NCBI GenBank assembly: GCA_900321965.1
Contig: ONYA01000038.1
Span: 1 to 62,102, forward strand
DNA from: an uncultured Prevotellaceae bacterium
GTDB taxonomy: Bacteria > Bacteroidota > Bacteroidia > Bacteroidales > Bacteroidaceae
Direction: 5' to 3'
DNA: 62,102 bases
Position numbers and translations under genes: made by a program. Below, one piece after another: positions 33,993-41,875 of the stretch; the first letter of the stretch is position 1; the number at the start of each line of letters is the position of its first letter. Below the pieces are notes generated by a model. It searched no databases, was not told the DNA's origin, and saw only the letters and a program-made list of their open reading frames with translations.

Positions 33993-34628
33993 TTATAAGT
34001 AGAAGATGCTTTCCGGCCCCATGTTCATCAGCAGGTCGAGGATGCTGAGGTTGGGCAGGAAGCCGTGCTTCTCGCGGTAGACCTGGTAGTAGGGGCGAGG
34101 GGTGAAGTCGTCATCGGGCGCGGGGTGCTTGGGCTGGATGGCGTAGCGGTAGTCGAGGTGCGAGGTACGAGGTACGAGGTGCGAGGTGCGAGAAATGTCG
34201 AGGGGTGAGGTAAACGCCTCTGTGTAGTGAACGTGGGGGTGGATGTCGAGCAGCTCACACATCTTCTTGCGGATGGCTTCGTTGAAGTCGAACAGGAACT
34301 CCCAGTCGGGCTGGAAGAAGGGACGTAGGTCGTCTTCGTAATACTCGAAGAAAGGCGACTCGCCGTAGGCCGACTTCAGGGCGTTCCAGTGGAGGTGACG
34401 CCAGTTGCCGTGGTCGCTGATGCGGACATTATTGATAAGTGAAGAGCCTTCACTTACAACGGGTACGGTGAGTGCCTGAACGCCTTGCGTGGAGGCAATA
34501 AGACAGCGGTTGCGGTAGGTCTGCTTCTGAAACGACTCGCAGCGCTCTATCAGCACCATGTCGGCACGATAGAGCTTCTGGTACCACTGTATGGGGCCGA
34601 AGTAGGTGGTGGAGAGGAGGACGTTCAT
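33993..34628 (-). CDS. WbqC-family protein
   Basis: 211 residues. Typical WbqC-like start and core: LLSTTYFGPIQWYQKLYRAD, FQKQTYRNRCLIAS, and a C-terminal PYYQVYREKHGFLPNLSILD. WbqC-like proteins are found in polysaccharide or lipopolysaccharide loci and near lepB in Bacteroidota; their chemistry is not settled. It overlaps the LepB paralogue gene by 4 bp and ends the minus-strand operon. Five 7-bp repeats (34155-34189) are translated in frame as part of RTSHLVPRTSHLDYRYA, close to the C-terminal third, and look like a recent expansion. Confidence 0.85.
   Translation of the reverse strand: MNVLLSTTYFGPIQWYQKLYRADMVLIERCESFQKQTYRNRCLIASTQGVQALTVPVVSEGSSLINNVRISDHGNWRHLHWNALKSAYGESPFFEYYEDDLRPFFQPDWEFLFDFNEAIRKKMCELLDIHPHVHYTEAFTSPLDISRTSHLVPRTSHLDYRYAIQPKHPAPDDDFTPRPYYQVYREKHGFLPNLSILDLLMNMGPESIFYL
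34155..34189 (+). repeat. In-frame heptamer repeats inside wbqC
   Basis: GAGGTGC, GAGGTAC, GAGGTAC, GAGGTGC, GAGGTGC. The same GAGGT-type heptamer appears in the composite repeats at 1744-1783 and, reversed, at 33766-33799. Confidence 0.82.
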
Positions 34629-35125
34629 AGCGGTAACAGCACACGCGACGGGTCGTTACCCATCCAGAAGACATAGCCGGGCGTATGGTTATAAACGACG
34701 AGGAAGACGCGGCCTATAATCTGGGCCTCGCGAACAAGACCGACACGGTCGATGAAATAATAGTCGTGGTGGGCACAGGTGGCGTCGCGGCCAGGCACGA
34801 TGAAGGTGCGCTGCTGCAGGCGGATGGTGTCGCCGGGCAAGGCCGTGCAGCGGCCTATCATCACCTGTCCCAAAGAGTCATCGACGGCCACCAGATCGCC
34901 TTTACTGACCGACTGCCGACAGAGCCGTCCGTAACTGAAGAGTTCGTCGTCGCCCGTACGCAGACCATACGACCAGCGGTTTACCATCACACGGTCGCCG
35001 GCCTTGAAGGTAGGCTCCCCCGAGTTGTTGGGGACGGTGTAGATGGTAAAGACCAGCGCCCGGAACACGAGCATGACGATGAACGCGACGGCGAGCGCAA
35101 GCAGAAACTTCAGGCCATTTTTCAC
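34625..35125 (-). CDS. LepB paralogue lacking the catalytic lysine
   Basis: 166 residues with an N-terminal membrane anchor (about 5-27). The signal peptidase I serine region is present as VPNNSGEPTF, with Ser in the right place but Gly where Met is usual. Box C is KGDLVAV. Box D reads MIGRCTALPGD where active enzymes have IKR-VVGLPGD, so the general-base lysine is replaced by glycine. Box E is also degraded (WMGNDPSR against GDNR-SxDSR). Either it is catalytically dead, acting as a partner or regulator of the full LepB encoded just upstream with a 4-bp overlap, or it uses another base. Fold assignment is good; loss of normal activity is an inference from the missing residue. Confidence 0.82.
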   Translation of the reverse strand: MKNGLKFLLALAVAFIVMLVFRALVFTIYTVPNNSGEPTFKAGDRVMVNRWSYGLRTGDDELFSYGRLCRQSVSKGDLVAVDDSLGQVMIGRCTALPGDTIRLQQRTFIVPGRDATCAHHDYYFIDRVGLVREAQIIGRVFLVVYNHTPGYVFWMGNDPSRVLLPL

Positions 35126-36552
35126 TTAATATTATCGACGAAGCGGAAGAGACGGTGCCAACGGATGCCGTTGATGCCGCGGCGGTCGGGGTCGCTGGAC
35201 CACCAGATGAAGATGGGCTTGCCGACGATATGGTCTTCAGGCACGAAGCCCCAGTAGCGGGAGTCGGCGGAGTTGTGGCGGTTGTCGCCCTGCATCCAGT
35301 AGTAGTCCATCTTGAAGGTGTACTCGTTGGTCTGCTTGCCGTTGATGTAGATCTTGCCGTCGCGGACGTCGAGCTGGTTGCCCTCGTAGGTGCGTATGGG
35401 TCGCTCGTAGACGGGCAGGTTGTCGAGCGTCAGCTTCAGCGTGGCTCCCTTCTTGGGAATCCAGACGGGTCCGTAGTTGTCGCGCGTCCAGTGCTTGTTG
35501 CCGTTGAGCGGGTAGATGTCCGTGTCGCTGGCATCGGTGACGAGCTGTATGCTCTCCACCAGGTCCTTGCGGGCGCCGAGCACGTCGACGGCGTGCTGTG
35601 TCAGCGGCATGTAGCCCAGCTGGTTGAGGCTCATGAGGTCTTCCATGGAGATGCCGAGGTCCTGCATCAGTTCGTCGGGGAGTCCCTGGCGCAGTTTCAC
35701 GTAGTAGGTGTACTGCACGTTGTCGGGTTCCTTGTTAGCCTTGCCGTCGAGGTAGACGATGCGGTTCTTGATTTGGAGCGTCTGACCTGGCAGACCGACG
35801 CAGCGCTTCACATAGTTCTCGCGACGGTCGGCAGGCCGGGTGATGATGTCGCCGTACTCCTGGAAGTTGGCGGCTATCTGCGCGCGTCCGGCCTGATAGA
35901 CCGTCTGATAGAACTTCAGCCGCTGCTCAGCCGTGAGCGAGTCGGGGTTGGGACGCTGCGGATAAAGCTGGTAGCCTATGCCGTAGCACATCTGGTAGAA
36001 GTCGTAGGGCTGATACTGGGGTGCCGAACAGAGGGTGTCGCCAGCCGGGAAGTTGAAGACAACGATGTCGTTCAGCTCAACTTTGCCCAGACCTTTTACG
36101 CGGCGGTAGTCCCAGTGCGGCCAGTCGATGTACGACTTGCACTCGAAGACGGGCAGCGTGTGCTGTGTCAGCGGCATGGTGAGCGGTGTCTCAGGGATAC
36201 GCGGGCCGTAGCTCACCTTCGAGACGAAGAGGTAGTCGCCCGTGAGCAGCGACTTCTCTAACGACGAGGAGGGGATGACATAGTTCTGGAAGAAGAACAG
36301 ATTGATAAAGTAGACGGCGACGAGGGCGAAGACCAGTGCGTCGACCCACGACATGACCCAGCGTACGGGTCCCTCGGACTCCTTCCACCACTGCCACTTG
36401 ATTTTCTTGGTGATATAGACGTCGTAGATGAAGGGCACGACGAGCAGGCCCCACCACGACTTGACCCAATAGAGGAACAGCAGGTAAAGCACCAGTACGA
36501 CGATAAACTTTGCCCACTGCTTCTGAGGGTTGAATTCTTTTTTCTTTTCCAT
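35122..36552 (-). CDS. lepB: Signal peptidase I, large Bacteroidota type
   Basis: 476 residues, much longer than the roughly 320 of E. coli LepB because of a large insertion between boxes C and D and within the second domain. Two or three membrane segments lie in the first 100 residues. The catalytic serine is in NYVIPSSSLEKSLL, box C is NDIVVFNFP, the lysine is in box D ENYVKRCVGLPGQ, and box E is MQGDNRHNSADSRYWGFVPE. It removes signal peptides from exported proteins on the outer face of the inner membrane. It sits between dapB (84 bp) and its shorter paralogue (overlap) on the minus strand. Confidence 0.93.
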   Translation of the reverse strand: MEKKKEFNPQKQWAKFIVVLVLYLLFLYWVKSWWGLLVVPFIYDVYITKKIKWQWWKESEGPVRWVMSWVDALVFALVAVYFINLFFFQNYVIPSSSLEKSLLTGDYLFVSKVSYGPRIPETPLTMPLTQHTLPVFECKSYIDWPHWDYRRVKGLGKVELNDIVVFNFPAGDTLCSAPQYQPYDFYQMCYGIGYQLYPQRPNPDSLTAEQRLKFYQTVYQAGRAQIAANFQEYGDIITRPADRRENYVKRCVGLPGQTLQIKNRIVYLDGKANKEPDNVQYTYYVKLRQGLPDELMQDLGISMEDLMSLNQLGYMPLTQHAVDVLGARKDLVESIQLVTDASDTDIYPLNGNKHWTRDNYGPVWIPKKGATLKLTLDNLPVYERPIRTYEGNQLDVRDGKIYINGKQTNEYTFKMDYYWMQGDNRHNSADSRYWGFVPEDHIVGKPIFIWWSSDPDRRGINGIRWHRLFRFVDNIK

Positions 36553-36636
36553 TCTAACTCTTTCTATTGATTGTCACAGGTTTGACGCAGTGTCATGGAC
36601 AGAAGTTGCGCCATCATCCCTTGTTTAACAAATCTT

Positions 36637-37350
36637 TCAGAATTTAAACATATCGCTGATGGTCAGCAATCCCTGGTGCTCCTTCGTGTACTCTGCAGCC
36701 AGCACGGCACCGAGGGCAAAGCCTTTGCGCGAGTGGGCGTCGTGGGTGATGGTGATGAGGTCGGCGTCAGAGTCGTAGCGGACGGTGTGAATGCCCGGCA
36801 CCTCGCCCCGGCGTATGTGGTCCACGCGTAACATCTTGGGGTCGGTGGTGTCCTCGGCCCAGGCGGACTTGCGGTCAATCTCAGCCACAATCTCCTCAGC
36901 CAGCGTGATGGCCGTGCCACTGGGGTGGTCGAGCTTATGCACGTGGTGGGTCTCCTCCATCTCCACGTCGTACTGCGGGAACTGGTTCATGATCTTGGCT
37001 AAATAGCGGTTGACGGCCGAGAAGATAGCCACGCCGATGGAGAAGTTCGAGGCCCAGAACAGCGTCTTGCCGTCGGCACAGGCCTTACGGACGTCGTCGC
37101 CATGCTCCTTCATCCAGCCGGTACTGCCAGACACCACTTTCACGCCCTTGGCCCAGGCCTTCAGGTAATTGCCGTAGGCTACCTGCGGGGCGGTGAACTC
37201 GATGGCCACGTCGGCCGATGCAAACTCAGGACTGTCGAAGTCCTCTTGGTTGTCAATGTCAATGATACTTACAATCTCGTGGCCACGCTCTAAGGCAATC
37301 TGCTCAATCATCTTGCCCATCTTGCCGTAGCCGATTAATGCGATTTTCAT
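36637..37350 (-). CDS. dapB: 4-hydroxy-tetrahydrodipicolinate reductase
   Basis: 237 residues. Rossmann start MKIALIGYGKMGKMIEQIAL, then VVSGSTGW, the substrate-site histidines in EETHHVHKLDHPSGTAITLA, and a C-terminal SRKGFALGAVLAAEY. It makes tetrahydrodipicolinate in the lysine and diaminopimelate pathway using NAD(P)H, in the cytoplasm. The length is at the short end for DapB, as in other Bacteroidota. The gene directly upstream, 10 bp away, is an exported GH43, an odd partner for a cell-wall precursor enzyme; no promoter is visible in the 10-bp gap. Confidence 0.95.
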   Translation of the reverse strand: MKIALIGYGKMGKMIEQIALERGHEIVSIIDIDNQEDFDSPEFASADVAIEFTAPQVAYGNYLKAWAKGVKVVSGSTGWMKEHGDDVRKACADGKTLFWASNFSIGVAIFSAVNRYLAKIMNQFPQYDVEMEETHHVHKLDHPSGTAITLAEEIVAEIDRKSAWAEDTTDPKMLRVDHIRRGEVPGIHTVRYDSDADLITITHDAHSRKGFALGAVLAAEYTKEHQGLLTISDMFKF

Positions 37351-37360
37351 ATTGCTGTTG

Positions 37361-39223
37361 TTACTTGTATATATACTTCTTTCCGTTCTGGATGTAGATA
37401 TAACCCTTCGCAGGTATCGTTATGCGGCGGCCTTGCAGGTCGAAGAGCGGTCCCCTGACGGCTTCCTCAGAGACGGTATCCAGAATGCCCGTCGGGTCGT
37501 CGCCCGTACGGTAGGCCCAGGCAGTGACGCCGCTGGTGGCCAGTCCCGTGAAGGCTTTTGTCTTGTTCTTTGCCGTGGTCGTAAAGTTGATGTTCGAGTT
37601 GGCGGTGTTAGGCTCAATAACCTGGTCGACCATCACGCCGTTGTAGACGGCTCCGCCGATGTTCATGGAGACATACGACGTGCCCTCTTCCACGCTCCAC
37701 GTGCCCGTGCGGCTACCGCTGATGGTACCGTCGGCATGGAGGGTGACGTCGACGGGTGTCACGGTCTCCTGTGCGCCCCATACGTAGTTGAGGCCGTACT
37801 TGTGAATCATCAGCTTGTAGGTGCCGGGAATGTCGGCGGTGGCCACCTGCTGAGTAGCAGCGATGTCGGCCGTCGTCACCGTCTCGCCAGTGTACTCAAA
37901 CGGTGCTGCCACGAGCCAGCCGTCCTTGTTGACGAACAGCTGGTGGACACGCACGGCGTGACCCTGCGGGATGACGGGATCCTGGAAACGCGTGTGGTAG
38001 ATAAGGTAAGAGCGGCCATCCTCGCCGTTGATGACGGAGTTGTGGCCTTGCTCGCGCTCGCCCTTGGTCATGCCGCCCCAGTCGCTGTAGGCACCGAAGA
38101 TGTTGATGCCGCGATGGGTGTTGTCCTTCGGGCCGAAGTTGGTGGCACCGCCGGTGAAGATGGCGTTCTGGTTGCGGTTGTCCTTGTACGGCCCGTCGGG
38201 GGTGGTTGAGCGGAACACGCGCATCTGGTAGCCACCCTGCTTCTTCTGAGCGTCGGTGCCGTTCTCTGCCGACAGCATGAAGCCGTATGTCACAAAGAGA
38301 TAGTAGTAGTCGCCGATATGCTTGATGTAAGAACCCTCACCGGAGACGTAGAAGCCGCCGGCTATCTTCTTGCCGAAATAGGGGTCGCTGGTCACGCCGT
38401 CGGTGTTGCCGCCAGTCGACGGGTAGGTGACGTTATAGTCGCGCAGACCATTGTCCTCATTCAGCTGCAGCATCCAGATGCCGCCGCTCCACGAGCCGTA
38501 GGTCATCCACAGCTTGCCCTCCTCGTCGTAGAACACGCAGGGGTCGATACAGTGAGGCCAGCGGTTGCCCCAATAGGCGGTGTAGCGCGAGGGCAGGCTC
38601 GACAGCGTGCCAAGCGCCAGTTCCAGGTCGGTCTTCTTATAGCTGAAGTTGGCGCTCGAGGCTGCCTCGAAGCCTGAGAAGACGACCGGACCCTGATACT
38701 CGTAAGGGCCGTTAATGTTGCTGGCGGTCAGCAAGACGATGCTCGACTTCCAACTGTCGCCGTTGATGCTGAAGTAGAGACACCACTTCTGCATCTTCTT
38801 GTTATAGACGACGTCGGGCGCCCACATATTTCCGTTAATCTCGTAGTTGGCGGCACTGGCATTTGACCAGGCGAAGGCATCGAAGTTGCCAAAGGTCTTC
38901 TCAGCACCGCCGACGGTGACGGTCGTGGTATAGTTCGTCTCGAACACGGGCTTGTAGGCATTGGCTGTACCGACGCTGTTGTTAATGACCTTGGGCGTGC
39001 CTGAGGCATCCTTATACTTGAAGTTGTAGGTCGTTCCGCTCCAGTTCATCATGTTCTTCGTGCGAGCCAGGCCCCGGTGGGTACCGAAGATATAGTAATA
39101 TTGATCGCCGGGATTATATACGACACTCGGATCATGTATGCTGACACGATTGAGGGTGATGGCATTCACAGTAAGAGGTGCCAATGCCAGTAAGGCTAAA
39201 ATAGTAGTAATGGTTTTCTTCAT
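37361..39223 (-). CDS. GH43 endo-arabinanase-like enzyme, exported
   Basis: 620 residues from the ATG at 39223 (signal peptide MKKTITTILALLALAPLTVN). Propeller landmarks: base aspartate in SIHDPSVVY, second aspartate in CIDPCVFYDEEGKLW, acid glutamate in YVSGEGSYIKHIGDYYYLFV. A beta-domain (about 445-580) like the C-terminal domain of two-domain arabinanases follows. The C-terminal tail DLQGRRITIPAKGYIYIQNG is a typical Prevotellaceae sorting-like end. It is probably an arabinan endo-1,5-alpha-L-arabinosidase acting outside the cell. A promoter (minus TAATTTTG, 39251-39258) lies upstream. It reads into dapB with a 10-bp gap. Confidence 0.88.
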   Translation of the reverse strand: MKKTITTILALLALAPLTVNAITLNRVSIHDPSVVYNPGDQYYYIFGTHRGLARTKNMMNWSGTTYNFKYKDASGTPKVINNSVGTANAYKPVFETNYTTTVTVGGAEKTFGNFDAFAWSNASAANYEINGNMWAPDVVYNKKMQKWCLYFSINGDSWKSSIVLLTASNINGPYEYQGPVVFSGFEAASSANFSYKKTDLELALGTLSSLPSRYTAYWGNRWPHCIDPCVFYDEEGKLWMTYGSWSGGIWMLQLNEDNGLRDYNVTYPSTGGNTDGVTSDPYFGKKIAGGFYVSGEGSYIKHIGDYYYLFVTYGFMLSAENGTDAQKKQGGYQMRVFRSTTPDGPYKDNRNQNAIFTGGATNFGPKDNTHRGINIFGAYSDWGGMTKGEREQGHNSVINGEDGRSYLIYHTRFQDPVIPQGHAVRVHQLFVNKDGWLVAAPFEYTGETVTTADIAATQQVATADIPGTYKLMIHKYGLNYVWGAQETVTPVDVTLHADGTISGSRTGTWSVEEGTSYVSMNIGGAVYNGVMVDQVIEPNTANSNINFTTTAKNKTKAFTGLATSGVTAWAYRTGDDPTGILDTVSEEAVRGPLFDLQGRRITIPAKGYIYIQNGKKYIYK

Positions 39224-39250
39224 CGTTCTTGTTTTTATAGATAATCGCTG

Positions 39251-39258
39251 CAAAATTA
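39251..39258 (-). promoter_or_regulatory. Promoter -7 element for the GH43-dapB run
   Basis: Minus strand TAATTTTG, 27 bp before the GH43 start at 39223. Confidence 0.55.
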
Positions 39259-39279
39259 ATCATAATTTCTGAAAAAACT

Positions 39280-39308
39280 TTGGAATAAACTTTTTTTTAG
39301 TATCTTTG
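39280..39308 (+). promoter_or_regulatory. Promoter for the DUF2851 gene
   Basis: TTG at 39280-39282, 18 bp, TATCTTTG at 39301-39308, then 25 bp to the ATG at 39334. Confidence 0.62.
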
Positions 39309-39333
39309 CGAGCAAAAAGCAGAAATTTTGACG

Positions 39334-40626
39334 ATGGAACAGCTGCTACACTACACTTGGAAGCACCGGCTACTGCCACTGACGGAGCTGACGACCACCG
39401 ACGGCCGGCGGGTGGAAATCATTGACCCGGGACTGCATAACCGCAACGCCGGACCGGACTTCTTCAACGCCAAAGTGAAGATTGACGGGACGCTGTGGGT
39501 GGGCAACGTCGAGATTCACGACCGTGCCTCGGACTGGTATCAGCACGGCCACGACCGCGACCCGCGCTACGACAACGTGGTGCTGCACGTCTGCGAGGTG
39601 GTAGACCGCGAGGTGCAGAACTCTGTAGGGCACTACCTGCCGCAGATGCAACTCAGCGTGCCACAGCACATTCGCGACAACTACGACGAACTGCAGAAGA
39701 CCGACCAGTACCCGCCGTGCTACAAGATCATTCCCGACCTGACGCGGCTGACCGTCCACTCATGGATGGCGGCCCTGCAGACGGAGCGTTTAGAACGTAA
39801 GACCGACGACATACGACGGCGGGCAGAACGCTGCGGCGGTTCGTGGGAGGACGCCTACTTCGTGACGCTGGCTCGCAACTACGGCTTCGGCATCAACAGC
39901 GACACGTTTGAGCAATGGGCGCTGAACATACCGTTGAAGGCGGTCGACCACCACCGCGACGACCTGTTCCAGATAGAGGCCATCTTCATGGGGCAGGCCG
40001 GACTGTTGGAGTTAGCCACCGTGCCGAAGCACTACCAGCAGGATGCGCTGAACGACGGATACTTTGCCAAGCTGCGTAACGAATACCAGTATCTGGCCCA
40101 TAAGTTCTCGATGCAGCCGATGGACGCCGCCCGCTGGAACTTCCTCCGCCTGCGTCCGCAGAACTTCCCGCATATCCGGCTGTCGCAGTTGGCCAACCTC
40201 TACTACCAGCGGAAGGCAGGACTGAGCCAGCTTGTGGAGTGCAAGACCGTAGACCAGCTGAAGACGCTGCTCTCGTCGCACGTTACGCCTTACTGGGAGA
40301 CGCACTACACCTTCGGCTCGCTCAGCGCGAAGAACGAGAAGCATCTCTCCTACGGTTCGCTGAACCTGCTGATGATTAACACGGCCATACCCATGCTCTT
40401 CGCCGTAGGGCGTCACCGCCAGAAAGAGGAACTCTGTGACCGCGCCTTCGACCTGCTCGAACAGCTGAAGCCCGAGAACAACCACATCATCCGCATGTGG
40501 CAGCAGTGTGGCTTGCCCGTCATGTCAGCCGGTGATTCTCAGGCACTTATCCAACTCAAGAAAGATTATTGCGACAAGCGCGACTGCCTGCGCTGCCGCA
40601 TCGGCTACGAATACTTAAAACGATAA
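39334..40626 (+). CDS. DUF2851 family protein
   Basis: 430 residues from the ATG at 39334; a TTG two codons upstream is less likely. Full-length match to DUF2851: EQLLHYTWKHRLLPLTELTT, PGLHNRNAGPDFFNAKVKID, GNVEIHDRASDWYQHGHDRD, and a C-terminal cysteine cluster CDKRDCLRCRIGYEYLKR. The conserved His/Glu/Asp residues in the first 100 positions look like a metal or nuclease site, but no activity is established for the family. Single cytoplasmic protein, common in Bacteroidota housekeeping regions. The ORF ends just before the 40633 repeat block. Confidence 0.88.
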   Translation: MEQLLHYTWKHRLLPLTELTTTDGRRVEIIDPGLHNRNAGPDFFNAKVKIDGTLWVGNVEIHDRASDWYQHGHDRDPRYDNVVLHVCEVVDREVQNSVGHYLPQMQLSVPQHIRDNYDELQKTDQYPPCYKIIPDLTRLTVHSWMAALQTERLERKTDDIRRRAERCGGSWEDAYFVTLARNYGFGINSDTFEQWALNIPLKAVDHHRDDLFQIEAIFMGQAGLLELATVPKHYQQDALNDGYFAKLRNEYQYLAHKFSMQPMDAARWNFLRLRPQNFPHIRLSQLANLYYQRKAGLSQLVECKTVDQLKTLLSSHVTPYWETHYTFGSLSAKNEKHLSYGSLNLLMINTAIPMLFAVGRHRQKEELCDRAFDLLEQLKPENNHIIRMWQQCGLPVMSAGDSQALIQLKKDYCDKRDCLRCRIGYEYLKR

Positions 40627-40632
40627 AAGTCT

Positions 40633-40705
40633 CATGTCCTCTTGTACTCCTGTCCTCTTGTACTCCTGTCTAAAAAGTTCTCCTGTCTAACAATGTACTA
40701 ATGTC
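40633..40705 (+). repeat. GTACTCCTGTC-type repeats before the thioesterase gene
   Basis: Several copies of TTGTACTCCTGTC and TTCTCCTGTCTAA, a diverged version of the array at 41598-41875. Confidence 0.7.
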
Positions 40706-40711
40706 AAAAAT

Positions 40712-41113
40712 ATGAAATACTGTTTTGAAACCCGCATGGCGGTGCGCGACTACGAATGTGACATCGAGGGCATCGTCAACAACGCTAACTACCTGCACTA
40801 CTGCGAGCACACCCGTCACCTCTTCCTGAAGGAGTGTGGACTGTCGTTCGCCGAGATGCATGCAAAGGGTGTCGACGCTGTCGTCGCCCGCATGAACCTG
40901 CAGTATAAGACACCCCTGCGTCCCGACGACGAGTTCATCTCTCGGATGAGACTGACCAAGGAGGGCATCAAGTATGTGTTCCATCACGACATCTTCCGCG
41001 CCTCCGACGAAGCCCTCTGCTTCCGCGGCGATGTCACGTTAGTGTGCATCGTTGACGGACGGCTCGGACAGAGCGCCGACTATGATGCTGCCTTTAGCCG
41101 TTTCTTGACATGA
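40712..41113 (+). CDS. Hot-dog fold acyl-CoA thioesterase
   Basis: 133 residues. YbgC/4-hydroxybenzoyl-CoA thioesterase pattern: AVRDYECDIEGIVNNANYLH followed by YCEHTRHLFL, and RPDDEFISRM. Such enzymes hydrolyse acyl-CoA or acyl-ACP thioesters; the substrate is not visible. The start codon at 40712 lies just after repeat-derived DNA. Short cytoplasmic protein of normal family length. Repeats on both sides (40633 and, inverted, 41104) suggest that its flanks have been rearranged. Confidence 0.85.
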   Translation: MKYCFETRMAVRDYECDIEGIVNNANYLHYCEHTRHLFLKECGLSFAEMHAKGVDAVVARMNLQYKTPLRPDDEFISRMRLTKEGIKYVFHHDIFRASDEALCFRGDVTLVCIVDGRLGQSADYDAAFSRFLT

Positions 41114-41170
41114 GTACCGTTTCGGAGACAGGAGTACATGAGTACTATTTGGACAGGAGTACAGAAGTAT
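41104..41170 (-). repeat. Inverted copy of the GTACTCATG repeat
   Basis: Read on the minus strand this gives GTACTCCTGTCCAAATAGTA, then CTCATGTACTCCTGTC, the same units as in 41598-41875 but in the opposite direction. With that array it brackets the GxxExxY gene. Confidence 0.75.
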
Positions 41171-41210
41171 ATAGTAAGGTAATAAAAATAAAATAAGAGA
41201 GAAAAAAGAA

Positions 41211-41597
41211 ATGAAAGACTTGGATGAGTTGATAGAAGCTATCAATAACTGTGCATTGAGAATACGGCGGCAACTGCCTCAGGGTTATTTGGAGGCAGTG
41301 TACAAAAACGCTATGGTTATCGAGTTGCGGAAATTAGGGTTGCCATTTGAGACCGAAAAACCTATCAAAGTATTTTATGACGGTATTTCTGTGGGCGAAT
41401 ACAAAGCCGATATCATCATAGACAACCGACTCATTCTGGAATTAAAAGCCGTTCAGAATCTATGCACTGCCCACGAAGTGCAACTCGTCAATTATCTGAC
41501 CGCCACTGGCATTGATGATGGACTGCTCATCAACTTCGGTGGCGAAAAAATAGATATTCGCCATAAATACAGACTATACAAAAAGCAATTCAAATGA
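41211..41597 (+). CDS. GxxExxY family protein (nuclease-like fold)
   Basis: 128 residues. The name-giving motif is present as GYLEAVY. A PD-(D/E)XK-like core follows: EYKADIIIDNRLILELKAV, with the aspartate and the ExK pair of that nuclease superfamily. The C-terminus has the typical VNYLTATGIDDGLLINFG. The biological role of the family is not established; members occur widely in Bacteroidota and often near repeats or mobile DNA. The gene is flanked by oppositely oriented repeats and is clearly lower in G+C than the thioesterase gene and dprA around it, suggesting separate acquisition. Confidence 0.87.
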   Translation: MKDLDELIEAINNCALRIRRQLPQGYLEAVYKNAMVIELRKLGLPFETEKPIKVFYDGISVGEYKADIIIDNRLILELKAVQNLCTAHEVQLVNYLTATGIDDGLLINFGGEKIDIRHKYRLYKKQFK

Positions 41598-41875
41598 TCT
41601 GTATGTACTCATATCTTGCAAACCCGTACTCCTGTACTCACGTCCAAAAAGTACTCCTGTACTCATGTCTAAACCCGTACTCCTGTACTCATGTCTAAAC
41701 CCGTACTCCTGTACTCACGTCCAAAAAGTACTCCTGTACTCATGTCTAAAAAGTACTCATGTACCCATGTCTAAAAAGTACTCATGTACTCATGTCTAAT
41801 AAAGTACTCATGTACTCATGTCTAAAAAGTACTCATGTACTCATGTCTAAACCCGTACTCATGTCTAACGAAGAG
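41598..41875 (+). repeat. Tandem GTACTCATG array ahead of dprA
   Basis: About ten units of roughly 25-26 bp, such as GTACTCATGTACTCATGTC followed by TAAAAA or TAAACCC, each built from an octamer GTACTCAT or GTACTCCT. The last unit supplies the ATG of dprA. This is not a CRISPR array: there are no unique spacers. Confidence 0.9.

Noticed and set aside
41759-41860. 34-residue N-terminal extension of DprA
   Set aside because: It is translated tandem repeat (STHVLMSK). DprA homology starts at the ATG at 41861.
41598-41875. Possible CRISPR array
   Set aside because: The units are contiguous and built from the same octamer, with no unique spacers and no cas genes nearby.
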